64,000 bases of DNA from Pirellula staleyi DSM 6068 (lineage in GTDB: Bacteria > Planctomycetota > Planctomycetia > Pirellulales > Pirellulaceae): assembly GCA_945875845.1 (NCBI GenBank), contig CAMCMB010000007.1, forward strand, positions 62,001-126,000, written 5' to 3'. Below the pieces are notes generated by a model. It worked only from the letters and a program-made list of their open reading frames with translations. It did no database searches and was not told the origin of the DNA. Both the position numbers and the translations under genes were made by a program. Of the stretch, positions 45,971 through 56,014 are shown piece by piece; position 1 is the first letter of the stretch; each line of letters starts with the position of its first letter.

Positions 45971-46613
45971 CGGTAAGCTCCATTTGGCAAGCAGCCACGT
46001 ATTGCTGTGCCACTTTTGCGACCGTGTTCCAGTCCTTGTTTTGAAGTGCGATTGGGTCAAGTAATTGACCGCCAATACCAACGGCCACAGCCCCGGCTTC
46101 CAAGTACTGAGCAATGTTTTTCAAATCGACACCTCCGGTTGGCATGAGTTTCAAATAGGGCATGGGCGCGAGCACATCACGAATATAACTTGGGCCGAGA
46201 GCACGGGCTGGAAAGACTTTGATGATGTCCGCCCCAGCATCCCAAGCCAATGCGATTTCGGTTGGCGTAAACGCGCCCGGACAAACCGCGACCTTGTTTT
46301 GCTTGCAATATTCGATAATAGGCACAGACAAGATCGGAGAAACGAGGAATTGAGCGCCGAAATCGATCGCGATCTTGGCTTCTTTGAGCGATCGAACCGA
46401 CCCAAGCCCGATGACCGCGTTGCCATCGCGAATCGCTGGATTCGTTTCCCGAATCGACTTGATTACGGACGGGGACTCGGGATTGGTGAGGGTAAACTCC
46501 AATGCCCGTATTCCCGCTCCGATCAGCGTATCGGCGATTTGGGCGGCCGCAGACAAATCGTCGAGACGTAGGATTGCGACAAGCCGAGATTGAAAAATAA
46601 GTTGTTGGGTCAT
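45957..46613 (-). CDS. eda: KDPG/KHG aldolase
   Basis: A 218-residue class I aldolase splitting 2-keto-3-deoxy-6-phosphogluconate into pyruvate and glyceraldehyde 3-phosphate. The Schiff-base lysine is Lys132 in GADIIKVFPA; Glu39 in ALEFTLTNPE and the phosphate loop MPTGGVDL are present. The ATG at 46613 gives MTQQLIFQSRLVAILRLDD. It is coupled to the sugar kinase downstream. Confidence 0.9.
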   Translation of the reverse strand: MTQQLIFQSRLVAILRLDDLSAAAQIADTLIGAGIRALEFTLTNPESPSVIKSIRETNPAIRDGNAVIGLGSVRSLKEAKIAIDFGAQFLVSPILSVPIIEYCKQNKVAVCPGAFTPTEIALAWDAGADIIKVFPARALGPSYIRDVLAPMPYLKLMPTGGVDLKNIAQYLEAGAVAVGIGGQLLDPIALQNKDWNTVAKVAQQYVAACQMELTDECK

Positions 46614-46763
46614 AAGCAAAAAATGGATTGCTAGCAAGCAAGTTTAGGAAAGATTTGCTGATTGTATCGATTGTACTGGCCGATACCATCAGTATTAGGA
46701 GTCGACCTCATCACACGGGCAATCGATCCATTGGATTTGCGTGCAAGCAAAACTTAAGGGCGC

Positions 46764-47705
46764 ATGGAAATGAAATCAGTCGTAGTTGGATGGATGTTTG
46801 GTTTGGGGCTACTTTTGAGCCACGTCGGATGTTGTTCGGTGCGCATGATGGGTGAGGGATGCGGCGCGGCGAATTGCGGAGGCGGATGCAGTGCAGGCTG
46901 CGATACAATGGACTTTGGCGATCGAGTGGTGCCGTTTGCTGGTTTCGGCAATCGCATCGCTAATCATATCCGAAGCAAGAATTGCAGTTCGGGTTGTGGC
47001 GAGATCTATTGGGACGAACAGATCAACGAACCGCCGGTTTGCGATCCATGCGGACACGATGGAGAGTTCACGGGCGATTCGTGCAGAAGCTGCCCAACGA
47101 CACTTCGGCGACTGCGAAACCTTTGGAACCACCAACGCTTTCAACCGTCGAACTGTGATTCTTGTTCGTCGTGCGGTGGCGACGCTGGTTTTTCAGGTGC
47201 AAGCACTTGTTCAAACTGTTCCTCTGGGGGCAGCGAAAACGATTCCATGCACATGAATTTGGAACCATCCCAGCCGGAACCAATCCAGTCGGAACCAATC
47301 CAGTCGGAACCAATCCAGTCGGTCCCAACACGGTCGGTCCCAACACGGTCGATTCACATTCCTCCGATGCAAACTCCTTCAATGCAGTCGAATCCATCCC
47401 GCCGCAGCGTTGCACCTCAAAACGATTCAAGTCGCGCTCAGCCGACGCCCGCCGATCGTAGTCTACGAGAGGCTCCACCGGTGTTAAGAAATACACCTGC
47501 TCCGGTTCCGGATCCAAATGCCATGGTTCGCCCTTCCTTGCAAAAGGGGCAGACCGCCGGCTCAGATACAACCAATCAGAAACCGTCGGTCCATTCGCAC
47601 CGAGCGATCAATTCGCAGCAAGCGGTGAAAGCAAAGCCCGTAGCGGGCAAAGCGAGCCAAAGCGTGCAGGGTAAACCTCGATTAGCGGCGAACCCTCGTC
47701 CGTAG
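46764..47705 (+). CDS. Cysteine-rich predicted lipoprotein, planctomycete type
   Basis: A 313-residue protein. A signal peptide ends in LLLSHVGCC, a lipobox. The first half has some 25 cysteines, with GEGCGAANCGGGCSAGC and a stretch CGEIYWDEQINEPPVCDPCG that I recognise as a recurrent planctomycete motif. The second half is low-complexity (Pro/Ser/Gln), with EPIQS repeated three times from a 15-bp DNA repeat at about 47276-47320. Probably a disulfide-linked cell-surface protein; function unknown. A 23-base direct repeat straddles the stop codon. Confidence 0.7.
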   Translation: MEMKSVVVGWMFGLGLLLSHVGCCSVRMMGEGCGAANCGGGCSAGCDTMDFGDRVVPFAGFGNRIANHIRSKNCSSGCGEIYWDEQINEPPVCDPCGHDGEFTGDSCRSCPTTLRRLRNLWNHQRFQPSNCDSCSSCGGDAGFSGASTCSNCSSGGSENDSMHMNLEPSQPEPIQSEPIQSEPIQSVPTRSVPTRSIHIPPMQTPSMQSNPSRRSVAPQNDSSRAQPTPADRSLREAPPVLRNTPAPVPDPNAMVRPSLQKGQTAGSDTTNQKPSVHSHRAINSQQAVKAKPVAGKASQSVQGKPRLAANPRP

Positions 47706-47803
47706 GCAAAGACGAACCCTCGTCCGTAGGCAAAACAGCGTCGCCTTTTGATTCGCAAAAGTTGCGTTCATGACGGATCTTTTGCGGAGAGCTGTGATTT
47801 CAT

Positions 47804-47963
47804 AACCCGACGCGTGACGGCTTGTTGATTTAGTGAAGTCGTTATTGGGTAAGGGAGGTACGACGGACTTCCAAGTCCGTCAATGGGAAATTCGACGGAC
47901 TAGGAAGTCCGTCGTACCATTAAAGCAACAAGCCGGTGAGCGAGCTCGCTTACGCGTCGGGTT
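47804..47963 (+). mobile_element. 118-bp inverted-end element (copy 4) nested in a palindrome
   Basis: The core is 47818-47935. GTGA stands directly on both sides (47814-47817 and 47936-47939), a perfect 4-bp direct repeat. Outside, AACCCGACGCGT (47804) and ACGCGTCGGGTT (to 47963) are exact complements. Without the core and one GTGA, the remaining 38 bases form an almost perfect palindrome, so the element looks inserted in an older repeat. Confidence 0.88.
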
Positions 47964-48052
47964 TTCAAACTGTCGCCAAAAAAGGGTTAACCTTACCCTT
48001 CCTCGCAACCCTTGGGTTGTGCAATGCCGAGGAAAACATGGTACCGTGAGTG

Positions 48053-48088
<36 letters not shown>

Positions 48089-48135
48089 TCCTGTTTCTTC
48101 GTCGCAACCATTCCAACCCGAACTACACGATTCCC

Positions 48136-50142
48136 ATGAGCTTAGTCGTTTTGCCAACCGTTTGCGCTCTGGATTGTCCCGACGCATGTGCGTTGAATAT
48201 CACAGTGGATGGTAACAAAGTTACACATCTGGCGGGCAATCCCGATCATCCCATCACCAAGGGATTTGCTTGCGTCAAGATGGCACGGTATCCGGAAAGA
48301 CAGGAACAATCGGACCGGCTATTGCATCCCATGCGACGCATCGGTCGCAAAGGAGAAGGGAGATTCGAACCTATCTCCTGGGAAATTGCGTTGGACGAAA
48401 TTGCCCAGCGGCTTCGCGGTATCCTTGCCCAACACGGGCCGCAGTCCATTCTGCCCTATGCTTATGGTGGCACGATGGGTGTCTTGGAAGGCCAAGCACC
48501 GTTAGCGTTCTTTCGAAGTATCGGTGCCCTCGAACTGGATCAAACCATTTGCGCTACTACCGGTAGTGCGGCTTGGGAAGCGAATTATGGGCCAAATAAG
48601 CTTGGGACCGATCCAGAGGACTTAGTTCACTCCAAGTTCATCGTGCTGTGGGGTATCAATGCGCTTCGAAGCAATTCGCACCTCGCGCCGGCGATCAAGG
48701 CGGCAAGAAAGAATGGCTGCCAAGTTCTGCATATCGACCCCTTCCGAAACGAGACCTCGCGATTCGCGGACATGCATTGGCAGATCAAGGTGGGTACCGA
48801 TGCCGCATTAGCGCTTGCGATAGGGAATGAAATCTTCCAAAAGAATTGGCACGACGAGTCTTATTTGGCGACGCACGCGATCGGAGTCGAGGAGTATCGG
48901 CGGGCATGCAGCGAATGGCCGCTCGAACGCGCGGCATCCTACTGCGACTTGCCGTTGGAAGACCTACGGAAAATGGTGCGGCATTTCGCGCTGAGCGGTG
49001 CTTCGTACATTAAGGTGGGCTATGGCATGACCCGCAATGAAGGGGGTGGGAATGCTCTTCGGGCGATTACGCTCTTGCCTGCCTTGATTGGAGCATGGAA
49101 AACCCAAGGTGCTGGCGCTTGCCTATCTACCAGCGGCGCCTTTGGATTGAACACATCGCGCGTTCGCGGTGACCATTTGCTCAGGCCGGGAGTCCGCCAT
49201 GTCAACATGACGTTGCTCGCTTCGGAGCTCGACCCCGCCACATCCAGCGTTCGAGGGCTGTTCGTATTCAACAGCAATCCAGCAGCCGTAGCACCCGATT
49301 CGTCGCGCATCCGAGCGGGACTCTTGAACGAGAATTTGTTTACCGTTGTGTTGGAGCACTTTCAAACCGACACCGCGGACTACGCGGACTACGTTTTGCC
49401 TGCGACGACTTTTCTGGAACATACCGACGTTTACACGTCGTATGGGCACTACTATTTGCAGTATTCCGAGCCGGTTGTTCCGCCGCGTGGGGAGGCAAAA
49501 TCAAATCGTTGGTTTTTTGCGGAGCTGGCCAAACGATTGGGACTCGCCGACGCTTGTTTGTATTGGCAACCTCTTGAGATTGTCGAGGAGCTATTGCGTT
49601 CGGAAAACCCGTTTCTGGACGGGATCACCGCGGAAAAGCTGGTGCGTGAACGCAGCATCAAGCTTCGATTACCTACGCCATTCCTGCCTTATTCACAGGG
49701 AAGCAACTTCTCGGATCGCAAAATCCGATTCTCACCTGCACCGCAACAGATTGAGTTTGACGTTCAGCCCAGCCAACAATATCCGTTGCGATTGATCTCG
49801 CCCCCAGGCCCTTTCATTCTCAATACTTCGATGGGAAACGTTCCAAGTGTGATCAAGTTGGCGGGGGGGGAACCTCAAGTCATCCTCAACCCGTTCGATG
49901 CAAAACCGCTGGGTATTGAGAATGGAGATCGCGTAGAAGTCACAAGCCCCAACGGTAGCATTCTGCGGAAAGCCATTGTCAGCGACGATGCAAAGCCAGG
50001 TGTGCTGGTTGCGCTAGGTCAATGGTGGCCTAAATTATCTCCGGACGGCAAGGGGCTAAACGACATCACCGACGAACGTCTAACGGATTTAGGTGGCGGT
50101 AGTACATTTGGCAACCCGGTAGTCCGCGTGACGCGAGCTTAG
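48136..50142 (+). CDS. Molybdopterin-dependent oxidoreductase with [4Fe-4S] site
   Basis: A 668-residue enzyme of the DMSO reductase superfamily. The N-terminal cluster motif is Cys10-x3-Cys14-x3-Cys18-x27-Cys46 (VCALDCPDACALN, GFACVK). Family segments follow: PYAYGGTMGVLEG, ICATTGSAAWEANYG near the expected metal-ligand position, VLWGINALRSNSH, VLHIDPFRNET, and a C-terminal cofactor domain with LNPFDAKPLGIENGDRVEV. No twin-arginine signal is seen, so it is probably cytoplasmic. Substrate unknown (formate-, thiosulfate- or biotin-sulfoxide-type relatives). It lies 323 bases before the complex III cluster but may be independent. Confidence 0.85.
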   Translation: MSLVVLPTVCALDCPDACALNITVDGNKVTHLAGNPDHPITKGFACVKMARYPERQEQSDRLLHPMRRIGRKGEGRFEPISWEIALDEIAQRLRGILAQHGPQSILPYAYGGTMGVLEGQAPLAFFRSIGALELDQTICATTGSAAWEANYGPNKLGTDPEDLVHSKFIVLWGINALRSNSHLAPAIKAARKNGCQVLHIDPFRNETSRFADMHWQIKVGTDAALALAIGNEIFQKNWHDESYLATHAIGVEEYRRACSEWPLERAASYCDLPLEDLRKMVRHFALSGASYIKVGYGMTRNEGGGNALRAITLLPALIGAWKTQGAGACLSTSGAFGLNTSRVRGDHLLRPGVRHVNMTLLASELDPATSSVRGLFVFNSNPAAVAPDSSRIRAGLLNENLFTVVLEHFQTDTADYADYVLPATTFLEHTDVYTSYGHYYLQYSEPVVPPRGEAKSNRWFFAELAKRLGLADACLYWQPLEIVEELLRSENPFLDGITAEKLVRERSIKLRLPTPFLPYSQGSNFSDRKIRFSPAPQQIEFDVQPSQQYPLRLISPPGPFILNTSMGNVPSVIKLAGGEPQVILNPFDAKPLGIENGDRVEVTSPNGSILRKAIVSDDAKPGVLVALGQWWPKLSPDGKGLNDITDERLTDLGGGSTFGNPVVRVTRA

Positions 50143-50465
50143 TTTGCGAGGGGCAAAATAGCGTCGCGTTTTGCTCCGCAAAGGAGGCAAGTCGCTGACG
50201 TGGCGACTTGAGCCAAACCCAACTGGGCCGATGTTCACGGGCCAAGCGGTCTAGGGCTGCGACTATTTGTCCCAATGCCTCTTTCGTAGTCAATTTGCCA
50301 ATAATACGGTTAGGATTCGGTCGAAAGAAACATCCCGGCCGACGGCAACTTTTCTCAGGCTACCTTCCACCAATGTCCTGAAGTAAGTAAACTCTTCGGA
50401 AACTCAAATGCGATCGGCACGTCGGTGCTCGTAATTGCCTAAAAGAATTGACTCTTTAATCCATC
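50143..50465. other. Intergenic, hairpin and probable promoter of the complex III cluster
   Basis: A perfect 8-bp inverted repeat, CAAGTCGC and GCGACTTG, lies at 50188-50210, 46 bases after the upstream stop; no T tract follows. The rest should hold the main promoter for actA onward. No clear boxes or operator seen. Confidence 0.45.
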
Positions 50466-51179
50466 ATGCAACGATTTCTGTTCCCACGTTGGACCAACAA
50501 ATTCCTGGCTTTGCTAGGAGTATTGGGTGCTGCCGGAGGTGCTTATGCCGGCGTGTTATTTTTGGGTGTGACGAGTCCTGTCACCCTCAATACGGGTTAT
50601 CGCCCCGAGCAGCCGGTGCCGTTTAGCCATGCTCTGCATGCCGGCCAGCTCAAGATGGATTGTCGCTACTGCCACAACTCAGTTGACAAATCCGCTCACT
50701 CATCCATTCCGGCCACGCAAACGTGTATTAATTGCCACAGTCCCAAAACGGCTGCGGGCGCGCCCACTTTGTCGGCCATTCACTCGGATAGCTTGAAACT
50801 CAAGCCGATCCATGAAAGTTGGCGGACGGGCGAGTCGGTTGACTGGATTCGCATTCACCGACTTCCGGATTTTGTCTATTTCAACCATTCGGCACACGTG
50901 AATCGTGGCGTTTCGTGCGTCACTTGCCACGGCCGTGTCGATCAAATGGAAATCGTTTACCAAGCCAAAGATCAATCGATGACCTGGTGTATCGATTGCC
51001 ACCGAAACCCGGAACCACACCTTCGACCACTTGATCAGATTACCAATCTGGCTTGGCATGCGGGTGATGATGACGATTCGGACGCTGAAATCAAAGCGAA
51101 GCAACTTGAGCTCGGCCAAAAGCTCAAAGCAGAAAACAATATCAATCCTCAAGCAAACTGTGCGGTCTGCCACCGATGA
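50466..51179 (+). CDS. actA: Alternative complex III subunit A, pentaheme cytochrome c
   Basis: A 237-residue cytochrome with one N-terminal membrane segment (LALLGVLGAAGGAYAGVLFLG) and five CxxCH heme sites: 66-70, 87-91, 151-155, 175-179 and 232-236. Alternative complex III is a quinol:electron-carrier oxidoreductase that stands in for the bc1 complex. Subunit A passes electrons in its periplasmic hemes. Its stop overlaps the actB start as ATGA, the first coupling of a long operon. Confidence 0.93.
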   Translation: MQRFLFPRWTNKFLALLGVLGAAGGAYAGVLFLGVTSPVTLNTGYRPEQPVPFSHALHAGQLKMDCRYCHNSVDKSAHSSIPATQTCINCHSPKTAAGAPTLSAIHSDSLKLKPIHESWRTGESVDWIRIHRLPDFVYFNHSAHVNRGVSCVTCHGRVDQMEIVYQAKDQSMTWCIDCHRNPEPHLRPLDQITNLAWHAGDDDDSDAEIKAKQLELGQKLKAENNINPQANCAVCHR

Positions 51180-54100
51180 GCCAATCTGGTACCGATCACC
51201 AAAAACGCTACTTTCGTAGCATGGACGAATTGCAACAAACCCCTGAGTTTGAGCATTTCTTGACTCGTGAGTTTCCACAAGCTGCGTCGGAATTCCCTGA
51301 GGGGGTCTCACGTCGGCGTTGGCTTCAAATGATGAGTGCTTCGCTCGCTTTGGGCGGTTTAGCGGGTTGCCGTTACAACCGCGAAGAGGTTGCTGCGTTC
51401 GTCGTTCGCCCGGAAGGTCGCATTCCAGGTCTCCCCGAGTATTTCGCAACCAATTTCGAATGGGCTGGGCGGGCCGTTCATGCCTTGGTGACCAACCTCG
51501 AAGGGCGCCCAGTCAAGGTGGATGGCAACGCGGATCACCCCGCGTACTCCAAAAGCCAGCCAACTGAGTTTAAACCCAACGCCAAGCTGCGGTCTGCTGG
51601 AACTGACGCGATCACCCAGGCCTCGATCTTGTCGCTCTACGATCAGGATCGAATTGCGGGTGTTTTGAATCGCAAATCGGCAGGACAAGCCCCAGAACGC
51701 TACACCAAAGTTGACAAAAAAGGGGATCCAGATGATCGAAAGAATGCACTAGCGAGCTGGGACGCTTTTTCAAGTTATGTTGTCGCTCAACGAGCTGCAA
51801 TTGCTGCGTCCGAAGGGGCTGGACTTGCCATTCTGTTCGAGCCGAGCCGAAGTCCTTCGTTTCGACGCGTGCTAGCGGAAGTCAAAAAGAAGTATCCAAA
51901 AGTAACTTTGGTTCGCTATGAATCGATCTTCAGCGGCAAAGTCGCTGGGGCAATCGACGCTGCTGGGGCGGGTAAGGCTTCCATGGTTTACGATCTGGAT
52001 TCTGCCAAAGTAATCGTTTCGCTTGATGCAGACTTGCTTGGTTCAGATGCGAACGCCGTCCATTACTCCCGACAGTTCACGAACCATCGTTCGCCAACCG
52101 GCCCCTGGATGAATCGTTTGTATTGCGTCGAAGCTCAGTACTCGATCACGGGTTCCTCGGCCGATTTCCGTTTGGCTCTTCAATCGTCGCAGATTCCAAT
52201 CCTTCTTCGAAAAATCGAGGAAGCGATCGACGCCGAGAAGTCCGTTGCCGACGTAGAAGAACAAGTTCCATACAACAAGTTAAGCGACGAGGACAAGGTG
52301 CAGCGGGTGATCGATGCGATCGCTACGGATTTGCTGGCCAACAAGGGCACCGGGTTGCTAGCGGTCGGATCGCATCACGAACAGAGTACGCAACTTGCTG
52401 CCATTCGAATCAATGCAAAGTTAGGTAACGTTGGAAAGACGTTGAAGCTTTACGACATACCCAACGAACTTGCGGACCTGGAGTCGATCAAGCTAAACGA
52501 TTTTGTTGCGAATCACAAAGAATTTAAGTCCCTTTGGATTTTGCCTCCCAACCCCGTTTTTAGCGTGGCCGGAGATATTGCATTGTCGGATGCGATTGCG
52601 GCCATCGGCGATGTTGTTTATTTGTCGAACTATGACGACGAAACGGCTGAATATTGTGCTTGGACGGTCCCGTCAACACATCCGTTCGAGGCTTGGGGCG
52701 ATGTTCGGGCCGCAGATGGCGTTTACAGCATCGGTCAACCGATGATTTCGCCCCTGTTGGTTGGCAGCAAGTCACCCATCGAATTCCTGTCAATTATGGC
52801 CGATTTGCCGGAAATTGACGGTGAGAAAATTGTCATGGAGTCCGCAAAACAAGTGTTGGGTGGAACGCTCAGTGATCGTCAATGGAAGGAAGCCCTTCAT
52901 ATTGGTTTCATGGCGGGTACCGAATCCAAGGAGTTTACGGGCGAGCTCAAGTCACAAGCGAAGTCCCTCAGTGGTGGTGGCTTGACGACAAATCCGAATG
53001 AGTTGCCCGATGGTGAGATTCGGCTGGAGCTGGACCCATCCGATTTAGAAGTCGTTTTGCATGCGAGCGAGACGGTATACGACGGGCGGCTTTCGAACAA
53101 CGGATGGCTGCAAGAACTGCCGCAATCGATAACCAAGTTGACTTGGGATAACGCAGCGATTTGCAGCATTGGAACGGCACGCAAGCTCGGTTTGGCGCAT
53201 GGCGAACTCGTCTCGCTCAAGCAAGGAGATTCGGACGCGAGGGTGAAACTGCCCGTTTTCATTGTGCCTGGACATGCGGAGGGCTCCTTCACTGTCAATA
53301 TCGGATACGGTCGGTCCAAAGAAAAGGGTGGCGTCATTGCAGGCGCTGTCGGGACGAACGTCGCGTCGTTTCGGCGTTGGAATCAAGCGTCGATCTACAA
53401 AGGGATCGAAGCGATCGGAACTAGTGTAGCCTACCCCTTAGCAACAACCCAGGATCACTTCGCTATCCAAGACGAATTGGGGATGCGAGAAATTGCGAAC
53501 CGAGCTCCACAGATTGTTCGCGAAGGAACGCTCGATGAATACATCAAAGATGCGAGTTTCACCGGTAAGGTCGTCGAATCGCACTTCGACAACAAGTCGC
53601 TTTGGGCAGAACCCCGAGTGGACGAAAATCACAAATGGGGAATGACGGTCGACTTGAACAAGTGCACCGGATGCAATGCCTGTGTGATTGCCTGCCAATC
53701 CGAAAACAACGTGCCCATCGTGGGCAAGGAACAAGTGATTCGTGGACGCGAAATGCATTGGTTGCGAATTGATCGCTACTTCCAATGCGATTTTGAAACG
53801 ACCAAAGATGGCGGTTCGTTCCGGGATCCAGTAGACCCGACGATTGTCACCCAGCCGATGGCGTGTGCTCATTGCGAGACGGCGCCTTGCGAGGAAGTCT
53901 GCCCAGTTGCAGCGACGGTGCATACCGAAGAAGGCATCAATGCCATGGCCTACAACCGCTGCATCGGAACTCGCTACTGTGGCAACAATTGCCCGTACAA
54001 AGTGCGGCGTTTCAATTACTTTAATTACAACACCGAGTATGGATACTTCTACGGCTGGCAAGATAATCGAGAAAAAGCCTCTCAAAAGCTGCAGTCGCTT

Positions 54101-54505
54101 GTGTTAAATCCAGAAGTCACCGTTCGCGGTCGCGGAGTGATGGAAAAGTGTACTTACTGTATTCAACGAGTACAGAACGGCAAAATCCAGTCTCGCACCA
54201 AGGGCGATGGTCGACTTCACGACGGCGATGTTCGAACGGCTTGCCAGGATGCTTGCCCGAGTCAGGCAATTATCTTTGGTGACTTGAACGACAAGACGAG
54301 TCGAGTTTTTCAATCGCAAAATGATTCGCGAGCCTACGCAGTTCTTGAGGAACTGAACATCAAGCCTCGCACGCTCTATCTATCCCGCATTCGCAACGTT
54401 CCAAAGCGATTGCTTACTGCCACACAAATAAATCCAAAGCGCCCCGGTGGACATCACGGGGGAGAACATTCTCATGAATCGGGTGAACATGGCCACGGTA
54501 GCTAG
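51176..54505 (+). CDS. actB: Alternative complex III subunit B, molybdopterin-like and iron-sulfur
   Basis: A 1109-residue protein joining a molybdoenzyme-like part (no cofactor expected in this family) and an iron-sulfur part. A twin-arginine-type signal [21 protein letters not shown] is near residue 42-62. The cluster-binding cysteines lie in [18 protein letters not shown] (about 829), [18 protein letters not shown] (about 896), [16 protein letters not shown] (about 932) and CTYC...CQDACPSQA (about 991-1026). The C-terminus is His/Gly-rich. It overlaps actC. Confidence 0.94.
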   Translation: MSQSGTDHQKRYFRSMDELQQTPEFEHFLTREFPQAASEFPEGVSRRRWLQMMSASLALGGLAGCRYNREEVAAFVVRPEGRIPGLPEYFATNFEWAGRAVHALVTNLEGRPVKVDGNADHPAYSKSQPTEFKPNAKLRSAGTDAITQASILSLYDQDRIAGVLNRKSAGQAPERYTKVDKKGDPDDRKNALASWDAFSSYVVAQRAAIAASEGAGLAILFEPSRSPSFRRVLAEVKKKYPKVTLVRYESIFSGKVAGAIDAAGAGKASMVYDLDSAKVIVSLDADLLGSDANAVHYSRQFTNHRSPTGPWMNRLYCVEAQYSITGSSADFRLALQSSQIPILLRKIEEAIDAEKSVADVEEQVPYNKLSDEDKVQRVIDAIATDLLANKGTGLLAVGSHHEQSTQLAAIRINAKLGNVGKTLKLYDIPNELADLESIKLNDFVANHKEFKSLWILPPNPVFSVAGDIALSDAIAAIGDVVYLSNYDDETAEYCAWTVPSTHPFEAWGDVRAADGVYSIGQPMISPLLVGSKSPIEFLSIMADLPEIDGEKIVMESAKQVLGGTLSDRQWKEALHIGFMAGTESKEFTGELKSQAKSLSGGGLTTNPNELPDGEIRLELDPSDLEVVLHASETVYDGRLSNNGWLQELPQSITKLTWDNAAICSIGTARKLGLAHGELVSLKQGDSDARVKLPVFIVPGHAEGSFTVNIGYGRSKEKGGVIAGAVGTNVASFRRWNQASIYKGIEAIGTSVAYPLATTQDHFAIQDELGMREIANRAPQIVREGTLDEYIKDASFTGKVVESHFDNKSLWAEPRVDENHKWGMTVDLNKCTGCNACVIACQSENNVPIVGKEQVIRGREMHWLRIDRYFQCDFETTKDGGSFRDPVDPTIVTQPMACAHCETAPCEEVCPVAATVHTEEGINAMAYNRCIGTRYCGNNCPYKVRRFNYFNYNTEYGYFYGWQDNREKASQKLQSLVLNPEVTVRGRGVMEKCTYCIQRVQNGKIQSRTKGDGRLHDGDVRTACQDACPSQAIIFGDLNDKTSRVFQSQNDSRAYAVLEELNIKPRTLYLSRIRNVPKRLLTATQINPKRPGGHHGGEHSHESGEHGHGS

Positions 54506-55925
54506 TAACTTTAACCCTCGAGAAATCGACAACACTGCCGATATTCCTGGCCGTAGAGCCCAACTGGTTACAGGTAATCAGACGTATAGCTCTATCACCA
54601 ATATGGTTTGTCGTGTTGCGGAAGATCCTCAGCCATTGCTTTGGTATGTGCTGTTTGGTTTTTCGTCGCTAACAGCCGTCATGTTTCTATCGTTGATAGG
54701 TTACTTGATTTTGAACGGCGTTGGGATCTGGGGAAATATGAACCCGGTCTTTTGGGCTTGGCCGATTGTAAACTTCGTGTTCTGGGTCGGTATCGCTCAC
54801 GCAGGTACTCTCATTTCCGCCATTTTGTTTTTGTTCCGTCAGAACTGGCGAACAAGTATTAACCGCGCTTCCGAGGCGATGACCATCTTTGCGGTGGTTT
54901 GCGCCGGGATTTATCCAGGGATTCACGTGGGTCGAGCGTGGTTGGCGTTCTGGTTGTTGCCTTATCCAAGCTTGAACCTATGGATGTGGCCACAATTCCG
55001 CAGTCCGCTTTTGTGGGACGTTTTCGCGGTCGGGACGTACGCATCGACTTCGTTGGTTTTCTGGTACATGGGAATGATTCCGGACATTGCAACGTATCGC
55101 GATCGTAGCAAATCGCCACTTCGCCGTATGGTCTATGGGCTTCTGTGCCTTGGGTGGACCGGCTCATCGAGGCATTGGTTGGTTTACGAAAAGGCATACA
55201 CTTTGTTGGCAGCGTTGGCTGCACCGCTGGTTTTGTCCGTTCATACCGTGGTTAGTTTTGACTTCGCGGTCTCTCAAGTTGCCGGATGGCACACAACTAT
55301 TTTCCCGCCGTACTTCGTGGCTGGTGCGATCTTCAGCGGTTTTGCGATGGTGGTAACTTTGCTTGTGCCGTCCCGTGCGATTTACAAGCTCGAGAATTTG
55401 ATCACCCTTCGTCACTTGGAAAACATGAATAAAATCATCCTTGCAACGGGCACGCTTGTCGGTCTGGCGTATGCTACTGAGGCATATATTGCTTGGTATA
55501 GCATGAACCAGTACGAGGGATTTACGTTTCTCAATCGCCAGTTTGGCCCGTATTGGTGGGCGTATTGGACGATGGTTTCCTGCAACGTAATTTCGCCTCA
55601 GTTGTTCTGGTTTAAGAAGCTGCGGACGTCCCTATTCTGGATGGTTGTCATCTGCGTTTTTGTGAACATTGGAATGTGGTTCGAGCGATTCGTCATCACG
55701 GTCACTTCCTTGAGTCGGGATTTCTTGCCAAGCTCATGGGGGTATTTCCGACCGACTATGTACGACGGACTGATGTTGTTCGGCAGCTTTGGAATTTTTA
55801 TGAGCTTGTATTTGCTGTTCTGCCGCTTCCTGCCCATCATCGCGATGTCGGAAGTCAAAGGAATCCTTTCCATTGCGAACCACGAAGCACACGCTCATGA
55901 TGAATCGCACGGGCAAGCGCATTAA
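54489..55925 (+). CDS. actC: Alternative complex III subunit C, NrfD-like membrane protein
   Basis: About 478 residues with some ten membrane helices, NrfD/PsrC type, the site of quinol oxidation together with subunit B. The ATG at 54489 ([15 protein letters not shown]) overlaps the actB end by 17 bases; upstream ATGs at 54447 and 54474 are also in frame. Features are [39 protein letters not shown] and [15 protein letters not shown]. The His-rich tail ends HDESHGQAH. Confidence 0.93.
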   Translation: MATVASNFNPREIDNTADIPGRRAQLVTGNQTYSSITNMVCRVAEDPQPLLWYVLFGFSSLTAVMFLSLIGYLILNGVGIWGNMNPVFWAWPIVNFVFWVGIAHAGTLISAILFLFRQNWRTSINRASEAMTIFAVVCAGIYPGIHVGRAWLAFWLLPYPSLNLWMWPQFRSPLLWDVFAVGTYASTSLVFWYMGMIPDIATYRDRSKSPLRRMVYGLLCLGWTGSSRHWLVYEKAYTLLAALAAPLVLSVHTVVSFDFAVSQVAGWHTTIFPPYFVAGAIFSGFAMVVTLLVPSRAIYKLENLITLRHLENMNKIILATGTLVGLAYATEAYIAWYSMNQYEGFTFLNRQFGPYWWAYWTMVSCNVISPQLFWFKKLRTSLFWMVVICVFVNIGMWFERFVITVTSLSRDFLPSSWGYFRPTMYDGLMLFGSFGIFMSLYLLFCRFLPIIAMSEVKGILSIANHEAHAHDESHGQAH

Positions 55926-55939
55926 CAACGGATAAAACG

Positions 55940-55963
55940 CGAGCCATCGAAGACAATGGCTCG
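55940..55963. promoter_or_regulatory. Hairpin in the actC-actD gap
   Basis: A perfect 8-bp inverted repeat, CGAGCCAT and ATGGCTCG, 14 bases after the actC stop, without a T run. Possibly an mRNA-processing or stability stem that sets the ratio between the complex III subunits. Confidence 0.4.
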
Positions 55964-56014
55964 ATTGAAACACTTTGAAACACCAAGCAAAGCATTCGCA
56001 AACCAAACAAAACC

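Noticed and set aside
50066-50293. 75-residue minus-strand frame after the molybdopterin gene
   Set aside because: Overlaps that gene's 3' end and a hairpin; no family recognised.
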